A stretch of 64,000 nt of DNA from Asparagopsis taxiformis (GCA_030407315.1 JALQPE010000171.1:62001-126000), one strand, 5' to 3'; positions 1-12,598 are shown, counted from the first letter of the stretch. Numbers and translations: made by a program. Notes: generated by a model from the letters alone, not told the origin.

Positions 1-341
1 GCATTCTCCTCCATAACAACAAACCCAACCTCACTCTCCTCCATCATCACTTCGCGCTCCTCAAACATAACTGCAGCACGTGGCTGCTTGCGTCGCGGTC
101 GTCGACCGCTCTTCTCCGCCTTGACCCTTTTGGCCGCCCGGATGCGGCTCCCTGTCACGTCCAGCATGCACGACCACAGACAGTTGCGTCCGCAGAACAG
201 CCGTGTGCCATCACGCAGAACCGACTGCGATGCGTGCGGCATCAGACTGCGCTCGCAATTGGAGCACACCTTGCCGTTCAGCACCTCTGATGCCGGCTCC
301 GTACGGAAACATACCGTTTCACGTTCTGCCAACGGTGCCAT
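1..341 (-). CDS. FCS-like zinc-finger protein, 5' part (cut by window edge)
   Basis: The frame opens with ATG at 341 (complement) and stays open for 113 codons to the left edge, so only the N-terminus is visible. It shows a compact cysteine motif: C-x2-C (CSNC, about residues 27-30), a 20-residue spacer, then F-C-x3-C (FCGRNC) followed closely by another Cys. That spacing recalls FCS/MYM-type treble-clef zinc fingers. A strongly basic stretch (about residues 74-93, with AAKRVK and RRPRRK) could be a nuclear localisation signal, and an acidic, Met/Glu-rich segment follows. A nuclear regulatory or protein-binding role is inference. I call it coding because the Cys spacing and basic region lie on the strand opposite to two weaker overlapping frames that encode nothing recognisable. 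Confidence 0.6.
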   Translation of the reverse strand, partial: MAPLAERETVCFRTEPASEVLNGKVCSNCERSLMPHASQSVLRDGTRLFCGRNCLWSCMLDVTGSRIRAAKRVKAEKSGRRPRRKQPRAAVMFEEREVMMEESEVGFVVMEEN

Positions 342-3300
342 ATCTGTTTGTTGTCTGCAAATGTGCTGCCTGCGCCGCCCCAACGCTCCCCGCGCTGCGC
401 CTTGTATACTATCGCCCAGATTTGTCCTCACACAAGGGTTTGAGGCTGAGCTTGTCCTCGTCATGTCTGTCATATTTATTCTTAAAATTTTATGCGCTGT
501 GCTGGCACGCGCGTCGATGCCGCTGGTGGAATGGAACGCGATGGAACAAATATTCTCCCTGCTTCGATGATAATTATCGTGTCGTGGACGAGCTGGCACG
601 CAACGAGTAACCTCGACGCTAATCACCGTCGCTTGGCCGTCCATGTAACATATCTACGCGTCATATGTAATTTGCTACCTAGCTCTTCCAAATGACCCGT
701 TTGACTCATGCTGGGTGGTGCCCACATATTCTTCAAACGACTTGTTCTAGCCAATCACACGTGGACAGCAGCTGCCATATCACAGCTTTATTGCCAGTGG
801 AATCTCTCTGCATCAACTTCACCTCCTTGAGATTCAATTCCTCGCCTTGTCCCCCTCCAATCGCCGTACACAAACTTGTGCATGATTAGCCGTTGCCCGT
901 GTCGATATATCTCGCAAACCTCTCTTTCGCTAAAATAGAATAGACCGCATCATCGATACAATGTATGAAGTAACGATCCTCTACTCGTTCAATTAACATT
1001 CCTTCTTGTGCCCTGCCATCCTTCCCAACGCCGCCACCGTTATTCAACCGATTCAAAAACAACAAGATCCAATACAAACCATATCTCAACAGTTATTAAC
1101 CTTGACCGCATCCACTGCAAATGAAGTCGTCATGATCTATTTCACAACAAGGCAACTAAATTTAGTCAACTCTCGTAACATTGAGTACTTGTGCCATCGC
1201 ATGTAAAATGGCTGCAAGCGGCTCAGTTCCACTTAGAAATTGCTCATTCCCTTGCGAAACCTAGTATACCGTTCATATATATAGTACATTGTCGATTGAC
1301 GAGTGGAAGGACAATGCTTTTCCAGCCCCGTCGACGACAGCAACAAGTTAGAACACTGTTTCCCTATTGTCACCCAGGTGATATTGTGGTTCATGCCAAC
1401 ACTGTATTCATCTAGGTGTCAAGATGGGCTGGGACTTGGTTTACAGCTGAGCACAGCTCAATCAGAACCCATCAGTGTAGATTGAAGAAGCCAGCATATG
1501 TACAGCGAGAGCAAAGTGATACGTCGATTAAATTTAGAAAGAAGTTGATATACATGCTGAAAGCGAACAACACGAAGCGTTCAAAGCGCGTGTCCGATTG
1601 AAGATCCGGAGTAGTTGTTCACAAGTATGCGTGCTGTTTGTTATCTCCTAAACGAGCAAAGCGAAAAATAGTTTGCATCTTGTGGGTCACACTTGAGTTG
1701 TTTAAACGAGTTGCTGTTTAAAGGAGCAAACGCAAAGGTCAATGTAGTCGCGCAGTGCCGCCAAAGGGGGTGGACCAAGAGACCGAATGGGCCTCTATTC
1801 TTTAGATCAAGTGCTCTACACGCCGTGATGACATATGTACACCACGGGGCAATATTCCGACCAATGAAACTCAACCAGCAATGATGACTCCGGCGGCTTG
1901 TATATATTATCGGGCATTTGCACACAGTCGGTCCGCTATCCTGTCGGGATCACCACAAATGACGAATACCACAACAGACAGGTACATGTTGTCAGCAAAA
2001 GTTGTTTTCTACCTGCAACATTTCCAAGTTCGTAGCACCCACAATTGTTCCGCTGTCTGTGGTCGATATTGATTTCACATAGCCTCGTCACAGACGAAAT
2101 AAATAGAGCGGCAGCATGGCACCAACTTTTTATTCTGGAAGCAGCTCATCGCGTTTGTGACGATGGCATCGTTCAGCACGATTAGACCAAACTCTTCCCA
2201 ATCAAACCGCGTCATCACTGTCCGCAGAGCCAATTTGCGCGCTGTAAAGAGTCATCAGTGGTACTTCCGAAGCATAATCGTATTAAAGTGAATGATATAA
2301 CGTGTGAAGAACGAGACCCGTGAGGATTGAAATGGAAAGCGATGGAAGCGGGTACGTCGCACCCTTCATCTCTAATCGATAGACATTGTGTAACAGCCAC
2401 ACATTGCAGATTCAGACAGCGGTCGCGCGTCGTCTAAAGTGCAGAATTCTTCCCGATAGCCTGCGAACAATAGATTCGATTCAAATGCCTTCGGTTATTC
2501 GTTACCACTGCCAACAATAGGGAGCGAATCGCTGCGCGTGGAGACAATCTCGCTCTCGTTGCCGCCACCGGCCCTTGTGATCTCGAGCTAACTGTGTTTC
2601 AATAATATTGAGCGTGTATCACGATCTTTTCTCGCATCGCATTGCGTGATCCCGTGACGTACGGCACGTCGAAGTGTAACATATCATCGCCGTCGACAGT
2701 ACGCTATGCTGCGCGCGCTGTGCAATGAGACATTTGGTTGATGCCACTACAGTACAGTCCGCCACAACTTGAGCGGAGCCGACCGGCGGCGGCCGCGTTG
2801 TGCAGGTAAAGCAATTTGCATAACTGTGCCGACGTCCAAATCTTGTGGTTGCATGGATCGCTCAATAGCTGAGCTTGTTTATTCCTTGACACACCGTTCG
2901 AAATGGCGCCATGTGGCAAAAACATGGTCTTCAGATGGCCTGCAATATTGTCACTTCTGAACTTGCTAGTTGTAGCTGTTCGTTACAATAAGCGGTCCAT
3001 CTTGAACATCGATGCGGAGAATATGCAGATCAATGCTCTCTTCGTGTGCAGATTAGTATCTGTTACAACATTTTCTTCCGAATCGATTTCTCGGGAATAT
3101 TCATACTAGTGCGAGCACGTGGCACCGTCGATAATTCCATGAGCGTCCAAAAATCCATGCAGGTCGCACCGACGACCTAAATGGTGATCGATCTCACTTC
3201 AGGAGATATATGGCTACAGAAATGTGCTTGCTCTGCCATTGCCACCAGCGGGACGTTATTAATCTGTCGTCAAACACCGAGCCATTTAGAGACCGCTTCA

Positions 3301-3808
3301 AGTTTCTCTGCTATTCACCTGTGACCTCGAAAACAGTAACGAAAGCAAATTGAACGAGTTGGCGGAATCGATACCTGATCCGCGTATAGTCTAAGTGGCC
3401 AAGTCCATACTGGGGTATGGATCTCAATCGAGCAATCGTATCCTCTCGCAATTCCCGTGACGCCCAAGCGACCGGTGGCCAATACCGCACAGGTCACAGC
3501 CAGTGGATGGCATTCAACAGGACATACGAGTGACAGCAAGGAAAAATTATATCCATTGGATGTCCACATGACTTGACTGGGCACTTGTGGCCTACTCGGC
3601 GCACAAGTGCCAGGCCACATAGGAGCCACAAGTGCCCCGCCAGATGTCTGCGTCAAACACGTGTCTACCCCAAAACTCGTGAGATTCCCAAGCGCGCTTC
3701 ATGCCGTTCGCAGTGCCAGCCGCTCCCACCTCGACATTAGCAACGGGTCCGTCAGGGTCGGCAAATCACACTTTTCATCCGCACCGACGCCATGAACCAC
3801 GACTCAAG
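342..3808. other. 3.5-kb non-coding interval
   Basis: I see no frame longer than about 113 codons with any family resemblance on either strand, and no tRNA or rRNA. Composition is ordinary and less repetitive than the 10-14 kb block. The right end holds an inverted repeat near 3580-3611. Promoters of the divergent zinc-finger and SDR genes must lie at its two ends. Confidence 0.6.
3580..3637. repeat. Inverted repeat with a third copy, upstream of the SDR gene
   Basis: GGCACTTGTG (3580-3589) and its exact reverse complement CACAAGTGCC (3602-3611) are separated by 12 nt. A third copy, CCACAAGTGCCCC, lies at about 3625-3637. The element sits about 170-230 bp upstream of the SDR start and could be a paired regulator site or a hairpin; that function is inference. 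Confidence 0.5.
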
Positions 3809-4810
3809 ATGCCGCAAACCACGCTAGAAATCTTGCGCGGTTACATGAAACTAACGGCGGATACATTGACCCAACGTTACGTCAATCGCAATGTACCATC
3901 CGATCCGCTCCTATCCGGCGGCGAGAAAACTCTGCATGGACAAACCGCAATTGTTACCGGCGCCAATACAGGCCTCGGATTAGAAACGGTACGAATGCTA
4001 GCTCGTGCCGGAGCGACCGTCATCATGGCATGCCGCAATGCAGAAAAAGCACAAATAGCCGCCGATGATATTCAACGTACCATTCCAGATGCAAAACTGC
4101 ATCTGTCTACTATTGATCTATCATCCAATGAGAGTATTCGCGGTTTCTGTCACAGATACGTAAACGACACTTCAACACCACTGCACATGCTCGTGCTCAA
4201 CGGGGGCGTCATGGGCGTGCGTCAGACGTCTCCGGAGACGCATTTCATGGTGAATCACGTCGGGCATTTCCTGTTGACAATGCTGTTACTACCCAGTATG
4301 GCACCAGATGCACGCGTGGTTCTCGTGTCCAGTTTGACCTATTTAGTGTCCGACCTGCACTTGGACGATCTCGCATTCGAACAACGCAAGTATGATTGGA
4401 TGACTGCATATGCCAATAGCAAGTTGTGTATGATTTTGTTCATGAAAGCTCTCAAGCAGCGCCTGCGTAACTCGAGTATTACCGTCAATGCAGTGCATCC
4501 TGGAGAAGCGACTTCGGACGTCGCCAGGAATCTAGGCTTCGTTTGGATGATGTTGCACAAGCGGGTCGGTGCGCTGTTCCTGCTCAGTCCAGCGGAATCG
4601 GCGCGAACGTCGGTGTATGTTGCGGGTGCGCCCCAACTTGCCGGTGTGAGTGGTTGTGTTTTCCATCGTGTTACAGAGGTTCTGCAGGTGCCAGAGACAC
4701 TTGTGCGCGCAGCAGATGTGGAAAAACTGTGGGACGTCAGCATCAAGTTTGCAGGCATGAGTGAGCCCGAAGTTGAGACACTTATTCATTCTGTTCGACA
4801 GCGGAGCTGA
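3809..4810 (+). CDS. Short-chain dehydrogenase/reductase, retinol-dehydrogenase-like
   Basis: This is a 333-residue NAD(P)-dependent oxidoreductase of the classical SDR fold. The cofactor loop TGANTGLG is at about residues 49-56, followed by the acidic/basic strand end ACRN. The active site has a Ser in VLVSSLTY and the Tyr/Lys pair in YANSKL near residues 200-204. The usual NNAG motif is LNGGVMG. The order and C-terminal extension fit the RDH11-14/WWOX/protochlorophyllide-reductase-like branch, whose members reduce lipophilic aldehydes or ketones at membranes; the substrate cannot be read from the sequence. I chose ATG 3809 because the upstream in-frame ATG at 3701 only adds a low-complexity leader. 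The gene has no intron and converges on the patatin gene. Confidence 0.85.
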   Translation: MPQTTLEILRGYMKLTADTLTQRYVNRNVPSDPLLSGGEKTLHGQTAIVTGANTGLGLETVRMLARAGATVIMACRNAEKAQIAADDIQRTIPDAKLHLSTIDLSSNESIRGFCHRYVNDTSTPLHMLVLNGGVMGVRQTSPETHFMVNHVGHFLLTMLLLPSMAPDARVVLVSSLTYLVSDLHLDDLAFEQRKYDWMTAYANSKLCMILFMKALKQRLRNSSITVNAVHPGEATSDVARNLGFVWMMLHKRVGALFLLSPAESARTSVYVAGAPQLAGVSGCVFHRVTEVLQVPETLVRAADVEKLWDVSIKFAGMSEPEVETLIHSVRQRS

Positions 4811-4917
4811 CGTTAGTAAATAGTTCAAAAATGATATTATTGCCGTGGTCTACTCCAAGCTGCATGACGCAAGCCTGATCCCTCTACGTTGCCAATAAAA
4901 AACTAAGGCAGCTGCTC

Positions 4918-7604
4918 TCAATTGGGCAAATAGAGATCATCCTCTGCCGCACTTGATTGCAACTCCTGCATCTCCTCCACCAGAGCATCGCGGAATCGCT
5001 TCCACATCGAACGAGGTGTCTTCGGTCGTAAAGTTCGTGCAACGAGGTCAAAATCTTCGCGATTCGTCTCGATAAATTCCCGTGCCTCCCGGACGAATGA
5101 TGCCAGCGTCTCGGGATGGGTCTCATCGATTTGCGTGCTGTCCGTCGTCGGGTTGAATCGAAAATACTTGTCGGCGGGGAACAGATCTTGAATAGCGTGA
5201 TGTACCACTTCGGTGGATGTCGCCGAGGCTAAAATGGATCCAACGACATCGCCCCAACCCATGTTCTTTTTCTCGTTCTCCTTGTCACTGCCATTGTCGT
5301 CGTAGGCGCGCGACACGCCGTTGCCGAGCGACACGAGGATTTCAATCGGGACGCCAGGGTACATGCATTTTGTTTCGTGCAGCGCGACCGCTGTTGGGTT
5401 GTTGGCAACGATTGCTCCGTCGGCATGCAGCTCGCCGTTGACGCGAATTTCGGAAAAATATGTCGGAGCTGCCGATGAGGCGCGTAGTCCTTCCCACAGT
5501 TGCGCCTCAACTGTGCCGTCGTAGCGCGACTCGTTGCCAAGTGGGTACGTGTAGTTACGGAATAAATGAAGTTCTTTTGGGTTCCTTGACATAATGGAGC
5601 TCACGACGAACACTTTGTTCATGTTTTCCTCGGCGAGCGAGTCGATGAATACACCTTTGCCGCATTCGCGCTGCAGCGTGGACTCGAGCACGCCCGTGTC
5701 GTAGTAAGCTTTTGTCAATAACATTTTAGGTCCATTCACGGGATGCTTTGTGAAAATCTTCCCGATCATATCTCTGTACAACAGCTCAACTTGTTCAACT
5801 GTTTTATGTTCGATACCAATCGACGCCGCAATAATGGCACCGGTACTGGTGCCGCCAATGATATCAAACAGTTCGTGAATCTCACATCCTGTTGCCTTCT
5901 TGAGTTGCTTGAGCTACACACATGAACCACTGGTCAGAATGTGCATACTCGATGGTGCAAACTTTGCAAATCAAACTCTCCACTTACCATTTCAAACGCC
6001 ATTATTGCACGCGTCCCGCCACCATCAATAGACAAAATTCGCAAACCCCTCTGACCAGGCATTCGCGGCTTCCAGTCATTAATCCCAAACACACCGAGTG
6101 CTCTCCGCGCTGCTCTGGCCGCTCCCTCCGGCTGGCCCGTCTTCAAACCACCCGCGAGTCGCTGCAACCCAGCCACCAGCTCACTATCGAGCGCAGATTT
6201 TCTGCGCACCTCTCTCGCGATCTTGCCGCGTCCAAGCGCCAACGACGCGTACAGATGGGTGCCGCTCACAAGCGCTTCCGTTCTCCACAGCACAGATTCT
6301 CCCGTCACAGCCTGATGTACCTTGAAGCGTGCCGATTGATCAATAATTGTCTTGAGTGTGTTAACGATAGATCCACCATCCGCCTGCGTCATCCTAGCAC
6401 GCGATTTGGGTAGCATTATTGCAATGTTCGCAAGCGCTGTTAGTGCGGCAGCTCGGTCCTCACCTGGGAGTATGCGCGCGGATGTTACTAGCGGCCCGAC
6501 GCCCATTGAATCTACAAATAGTGCCGCATCTTCTGCAGTTAAAATTTTTCGAGCAGCCCGTATAGCAGCCTTGAGACTGGCGCGTTCCGAGGCGTTCAGA
6601 TCGGTGGTCGCCGAGGATGTAGCAATAGCAGCCGCTGCAGCATACGCCACAGCGGCGCTATTACCCTCATCAGAATCCACGAGCACGCTTGTATCCCTCG
6701 CAAGCGCAGCTGCATAGGCTGCCGCCGATGTATTCGGATCTGACCGCCCTGTTAACGTATTAATCGCATCACCAATAAGCCGAATAGGAAGTCCAAGTAA
6801 GCTATGTTTTAGCGCAGCACGCTCCTCTCGGTCGTGTTGTTGCAGTTCACCATCCTCCTCCGGAACCAACAACGTCGAATCCGACAAGCTCAAAGTCGCT
6901 GTACCGGGGGCGCGCAATTCATCAAATAAAGCTCTCTGCAAATCATACGGCATTAAAGTCACGAGCTGTTGCTTTTCTTTCTCCGAAACCATCCGTCGTC
7001 TACGCAGCGCAATAGCCATAAACTCCACAATTCTCTCCGGCGGCAAGCGCCCAAACAGGTGGCTTCTTCTCGCATCTGCCCCCGGGAGACGGGAAGTCTG
7101 CACGGGGCGAACAGCGGCCTCTGCGAGGTCTTGTTTCACGAAAAACTGAAAGCGCTGGGAGCGTTTGCGGCGCGGGTTGACAACACCATCGAGCTCCGAA
7201 TCGGAAGCGACGAGTGCGTCTGGATTTGCAGACGCATTTTCCAGACCGGGGTCTGATTTTCGAGCGCGAACGCGCTTGGGTCTGCGTCTATCCCTTGCGC
7301 GGGCGCGGGCGGCGAGTCGGGCACGGACGCCATCGTCGTCCAGTAGCGGACGACGCACGGTTCGCGACGCGATACGCTGCTGCACGCCGTCCGCGTCGTC
7401 CGGCTCTGCGACGGGGGGCGGGGCAGACGGGGCGGACGGGGCGGGCGCTTCGCGCGCAAACATCGAGGCGAGCAGCGAAAAGGCGGCGGTGAGCGGCGGA
7501 AAGTCGTTGTGAAGGGTCGCGGCTGGAGGACGACGCACGTCCACGGGCGCGGGGCCGCCCGAAGAACGGACGAGCGGGACGGGGAGCTGGAAGGCCGGGT
7601 GCAT
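4918..7604 (-). CDS. Patatin-like phospholipase with long helical N-terminal region (one intron)
   Basis: Two exons, complement(join(4918..5913,5988..7604)), encode 870 residues. The 74-nt intron (complement 5914-5987) has a GTAAGT donor and a TGTAG acceptor, and it splits the patatin domain between AFEM and LKQLKK. Residues from about 515 form the lipid acyl hydrolase: the oxyanion loop DGGGTR, the nucleophile elbow GTSTG (Ser about 562) and the catalytic Asp in DGA (about 704). Residues 1-510 are basic/Pro-rich and then Ala/Leu-rich helical, resembling the ARM-like regions of iPLA2-gamma-type and plant ARM-patatin proteins. It probably releases fatty acids from phospholipids or galactolipids. 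It converges with the SDR gene. Confidence 0.88.
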
Positions 7605-7827
7605 TACGAGTCGGTGTCAATGGGCGTCGGGAGATTGGAACGACGCGCGCGATGAGGGATGGGAATGGAAGACGGAGCGGTGCGCGCTGCTGATATGGTC
7701 AATTGGGGCATTGGAGACTCGTGACTGACAGAGAAAGATATCGGGAAAATAAAGTTGAGAAATTGTATTATTTAGTCTACGCACGGAGATATTATGATTG
7801 CGTTCAATCTGCGTTTAATCTCCCAAG

Positions 7828-10174
7828 TCATGATGCTACGGCACTGATTGAGTTGACATCCTCCACTGAAATCCACCTTCCATTTCGCCAAACAACACGC
7901 CCGCCACGGCGGCTCCTCTCAACTCGGTACAATTTGATGCTTTCTCCGACCGGCCGTCGTCCATCTTCCACATACAATACAACGCGGACGTTTACTCTCG
8001 TTCCGTCGCCGTCCTCGCCACCAATCGCCCATCCTGGAACGTGGTACCATTTCTGAGTACAAGAGCGTCCTCGTTGTACAATAGGGCTTCCGTCAAGGAA
8101 TCCGTTCCGCCCTCGCGTTCCCTCAATGTCCCAGAATCGCCCGATTAAATGTTGATTCACCCATAGCAACCCCTTGCCGTATCCAGACAGATCGGCGACA
8201 AACCCTTCCTTATCCGCACGAATCGCCACACAGCACTCATACCACGCTGGATTCCCTTTCACCAACTCGCCGCTTTCCGCTGACACCGCCTTGTCCAGTT
8301 CCATTTTTGCGCTGCGAGCGCGCCATTCGCCGCGCCGCTCATAAATCGCCCGCCCCGACTGCCTGATGTGCACGTCACTAAAAAGCCCCTTTCGTTCCTG
8401 CAACATATTAGCATCCGCGCCGAGCTGCCAGTCACCCTTGACAAGTCCAAGCGCCGCTGTTAAAATGCTCACCCATACGCGCTCGCCTCGAGCTGTAAAT
8501 CCATCGTGCAAAATAATGCGCTGTTTCGTCCCAGCTTCCTCCCCAGCTTTGTACTTGTTCCATTTATTGGACCACCTGTCCTCCCACAACGGCGTCGCCG
8601 AGCGTCCCACACACACGCCGTCAACGTACACAGCTGCCAAATCGGCTGCCTCGAATTCCGCCACAATCTCTCCACTACACACTTTGTTCACCCGTTCAAA
8701 TTCAGCAATATACCAGCAGTAGTCCGTCGTGTCCGCCGTCACATGCAGCTGCTCCGGCGGTATACCACCCTCTCCAACCGTGTCCCCCTCCGCTTCGTCT
8801 CCAATCGGTACCGTCTGCGCATAGCATTGCCACTGCTGCACACACGTCGCCAAACAGTCCACATACCGTTTTGTAACTACATGTTCATCCAACACACACG
8901 CACTATCAAACAGCAAATGACCTGCCGCGTCCACAATCTGCACGCTGCGCGCCAGCACGTCAGCCTCGTACCGTCCGTCAGGCAGCGACACATGCTTAGT
9001 CTCAACACCATCGTTACAAATAAACGCCACATCACCCCATTCAAACACCCCATCAACAGCCTGCGCGTCCTCGACACATGCCAAAAACGGTTGCTCAAAC
9101 AGTGTGAGTAGTACGTCATGCAAGCGTGTCAAATGCAGCGACTTACTCGTCGGTCCATACAATTCATCAATAGGCGCATCATAGTCATACGAACTCGCCT
9201 GCAGATACATTCCATCTCTTCCAAAGTTGGTGCCACCCATCCACATGTAATAATTGACACCAGCGCCTCCCTCGGCAAAGAACCTCGCCACAGCATACGC
9301 CAAATCGGTGACAGGTCTCTCGTGGTGCGGCGCACCCCAGACGTCATACCATCCGGTCCAGCACTCTGTCCACACGGGCGGCTGATCCGGATGTCTCGCC
9401 CTATGTTGTGCAATGCTGTCATGCGCGTAGAAAGCATTAATGGTCTCCACGACGCCCTCGGCGGCACCGTAACACATAATGGCGGGCACACCGAAATCGA
9501 GCTGCTTCTGCAGGTCGGCGCACCATTGGAGGTAGCGGGCGCCGGCGTCACCATAGGCGTCCGACACCATCGAGTACTCATTCTCAAGCTGCACGAGAAT
9601 GACGGGGCCGCCGGCAGGGGCGAGCAAACTGCGTTTGTGCAGCTCGGCGGCGATGAAACGCACCCAGCGTTCCATTTCTTGCATGAAGGGGCGGTTGAAT
9701 GTGCGAAATTGTAGGCCGGGGATGTCGCGCAAACGCAGTGGAAAACCGCCGTAGGAAACCTCTGCGCAGACGTACGGACCGATGCGGAGGATGACGTTGA
9801 GACCATGGTCGGCGGCTGCGGAGATGAAGGCGAAAAGATCGAGACGAGCGTCAAATTGGTATGACACGGGTGGGAGAGAGGAATTGGGCGGGCATACAGT
9901 CGTGTGAAAGGCTGGACGTTCGTGGGCTCCCCAGAACACGTCTGATTTTGGAATGAATGGGTCAGATATGGACTTGTGGAAAGTGAAGGGTGAGATGATG
10001 GTGTCGACACGTACATGTTTCTACGGTGTTCAATTTTGCGTCGATGAAAGATTGAAAGAGATCGTGCCATCTGGTCGGGTGCACTCTGATGTAATGAACG
10101 GATCCGGAGAGAAGGAGGAATGGATTGGCATTGCGCTTGAAAGATCTACGGTTGTAGGAGACGGGAGGTGGCAT
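7828..10174 (-). CDS. Plant-type beta-galactosidase, GH35 (one intron)
   Basis: Exons complement(join(7828..9941,10015..10174)) give 757 residues. The 73-nt intron (complement 9942-10014, GTACGT...TCAG) interrupts the Tyr codon of the family signature, so splicing restores NTVETYVFWGAHE, the expected GH35 barrel start. Other signatures are LSGSVHYIR near the N-terminus, the acid/base Glu in QLENEYS (about 175) and the nucleophile Glu in WTECWTGW (about 246). C-terminal beta-sandwich regions follow, as in plant BGALs. No signal peptide is evident: the protein begins almost at the catalytic domain, so it may be intracellular or an N-terminal exon may be missing. It would hydrolyse terminal beta-galactose of cell-wall or matrix polysaccharide or glycans. 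Confidence 0.9.
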
Positions 10175-10345
10175 GGCGATGCTGGGCAGGGTGTGTCGAG
10201 ATGACAGGCGGTGGTGAGATGATGATGTCTTGTAGCTTGGTTGGTTGGCAATGTTTTTCGGAAAAAATATTGAGGACGCGCAAAATTGAATGGATTATAG
10301 AAAAGATCTATTTCTAGCCATCGGCCGTTTACGTCAGCTCGTGAC

Positions 10346-10365
10346 GGCATGGCATGGCATGGCAT
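10346..10365. repeat. (GGCAT)4 array
   Basis: Four perfect GGCAT copies run in tandem, followed by GCACAGC. A two-copy relative of the same unit recurs near 13084-13093. Confidence 0.9.
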
Positions 10366-11108
10366 TGCACAGCAAGGCGCGTAACGACAGTCGGATGCAA
10401 AGTGGGCGTATGATGAATAATCACGTCTCGAACAAGACGATGCGATAAGCACAGCGGTATGTGTCAAACATGGCCGATTACCTCCTCTGCTTCAATACAT
10501 TGTTGTGCGAGAATACAGCGTTGGCACTGTAAACTCGGGATGCAAGTGACAGTTGGAGCGGCGAGTTGTTTGTGAATTTGGATCGAGTTGTCAAACGAGT
10601 TGTAATGGATGGATGCAGGAAAGCTGTAAGGGAATGTGTGCAAATTTGGCGCATGTTTGCAACGTGAATTTGCGCGACAATGTGATCGCAGCGTAGGTGG
10701 ACGCGGCAAGGCCACAGAACAAGCGGTAAATACACGAGTGCTATTTCTGGGCGACGACGCGAGCATCAGATACTGCCATGCCACGCGAAGAAACCTAAAT
10801 TAGTCGAGCACATATTTAAGGCGACCCACTGTCATATATTACTGTATCCAATGCACCAGAGCACAGTCTCGCTCGCTCGCTCGCTCTCACCGCGTCTATC
10901 ACACAACGTTTGCGTGTGACAGAAGCGAGCAACAGTGAGGTGAGGTAGGACATGTCAGCCCCACCTACGCCACGCTTTGCACCCGACGCCCCACCGGTCC
11001 ACTGCGTTGTGCACCAATGTATGCAACATTTCGGGAATGATTCGTCGGCCATACACAAGTCTCTCTATGATACGCATTCCCAAACACGCCAAAAAAAGCG
11101 TCCAACCG

Positions 11109-11191
11109 GCGGCGCGGCGCGGCGCGGCGCAGCGCAGCGCAGCGCAGCGCAACACAGCACAGCACAGCATAGTGCGGCGCAGCGCAGCGCA
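11109..11191. repeat. (GGCGC/AGCGC/AGCAC) pentamer array
   Basis: About 80 bp of tandem 5-mers grade from GGCGC through AGCGC to AGCAC and back to AGCGC. It is the longest array in the block and is almost alternating purine-pyrimidine. It is oriented opposite to the TGCTG/TGCGC array at about 12435. Confidence 0.9.
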
Positions 11192-11637
11192 TCTGTCCCG
11201 GCGCACCATCTATAACTGACACGCCTCACGTTCCACCACTCGCACGCACATCTATCTATCCATCTATGCGCCTGCATCTCCGACACAACGCCGCGCGCCA
11301 CGTCCACAATTGTCATACAACGAGAGCGCGCGCGCGGACCGACGTGTCGGGCGGGTCGACGCGCGGCGCGGATGCATGCGCGCGGCTCAGCGCGACCTGC
11401 TGACGCGCGCCAATTGCTGTGATGGAACGAGCAAACGGAGCAACGGCGGCGCGCTGGAATTGGCGGCGACGATAATTTCACTCGTCCGTCGCATACGCAC
11501 CGGCTGTGCTGGCGCACGCCGTCGTCGTCGCCACATGCGCACGCGCATCAATGTACGCATGCATGCGCGCGTCGTACTGTATGATGCTGTTTGTTGCGGC
11601 AGAGACGGCGCGCCGATTGGCACGCGCGCCGATGAAT

Positions 11638-11655
11638 GAATGCATGCATGCATGA
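11638..11655. repeat. (TGCA)n tract
   Basis: A short self-complementary run of TGCA units flanked by GAATGAA and GAGG. Confidence 0.75.
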
Positions 11656-12200
11656 GGTAGGCGCCGTGAAGCGCACCAATTTGACCGTGGCGTTGTCAGC
11701 GCTCCCCTGGTACAGGGAAACGAATTTAATGGACACGTGTGGCCGTCACGTGTTGGCGTAGCGCATTGGTTGCGATGGCATGCGCTGAGCTCAGATGGGT
11801 GGGTGTGCGCGCGCGTGTAGATAAACAGTATGGCAATGATGTTTTAATCAACGTGTTTTATATTTGAAATTAACGGAGTCCAACGCGCTTCGCTTCGCTG
11901 CTGAGGGCGCTCACGTGTGCCGTGTCCTTTGCGTGTAACTGATCGCTCGCTCGATTCAATACGCGCCGCGTCGCATCGATACAAACTGCTGCAGCCAGAA
12001 GGAAGGCAGGGCGGCTGGACGAATGGCAGTCGCTACTTTGAGCGGCTGCGCATCGTTTGGCGTGCAAATGAATCATGTTAATGTCGACAACGAATTACAA
12101 TGAGGGCACTGTCAGCAACACTATTTTTGTACGGCAAAGCGTCGCTGAGGCGAGTGGCAGTGCGCACAGTTTGTACTGTATGTCGCTGTACATACAAGAG

Positions 12201-12300
12201 GCACGCCACGCCACGCCACGCCACGACACGGAGAGGAAGCGGACGTGCAAACGAGAGAAAACGAAACGAAACACTACATACACACACACACACGCACACA
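12201..12300. repeat. (CCACG)n array and nearby (CA)n tract
   Basis: About five tandem CCACG units at 12202-12230 are followed, after 50 bp, by an imperfect (CA)n dinucleotide run at 12281-12300. Confidence 0.85.
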
Positions 12301-12434
12301 ACTTGTCAAAAGCATTTTCAACTGCCATATGTTATTGCGCATGATCTACGGGTACATGTGCCAAATATGCATGTGATGCATTGCAATGATCGATACATAT
12401 ACTGTAGATGAATGGACAACGACGGCACGCGGCG

Positions 12435-12471
12435 TTGTGCTGTGCTGCGCTGCGCGGTGCTGTGCTGCGCT
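12435..12471. repeat. (TGCTG/TGCGC) pentamer array, inverse orientation
   Basis: Tandem 5-mers TGTGC/TGCGC are the reverse-complement type of the GCACA/GCGCA arrays at 11109 and 12941, so the strands could pair into long hairpins. Confidence 0.85.
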
Positions 12472-12560
12472 CGGCGACCGCATCATGCCCTTTCTACTGT
12501 AGTATACGGCAACGGATCGCTTTGGATCGCATGGGACGGAATGGTGCTGGTCGACTTTGC

Positions 12561-12598
12561 GCTGTGCTACGCTACGCTACGCTGTGCAATGCAATCGC
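12561..12598. repeat. (GCTAC)3 and (GCAAT)n pentamers
   Basis: Three GCTAC units are followed by GCTGT, GCAAT, GCAAT and GCTG. The 5-bp GC-step spacing is kept while the other three bases change. Confidence 0.75.

Noticed and set aside
88..610. Two overlapping plus-strand open frames (160 and 135 codons)
   Set aside because: They oppose the minus-strand zinc-finger frame, have Cys-rich but patternless content, and match nothing; the minus-strand frame has an ordered C-x2-C...C-x3-C motif.
10955..11517. Several 80-150-codon frames of Ala/Arg/Cys repeats
   Set aside because: They arise from the pentamer arrays read in all frames and change with array phase; no conserved content.
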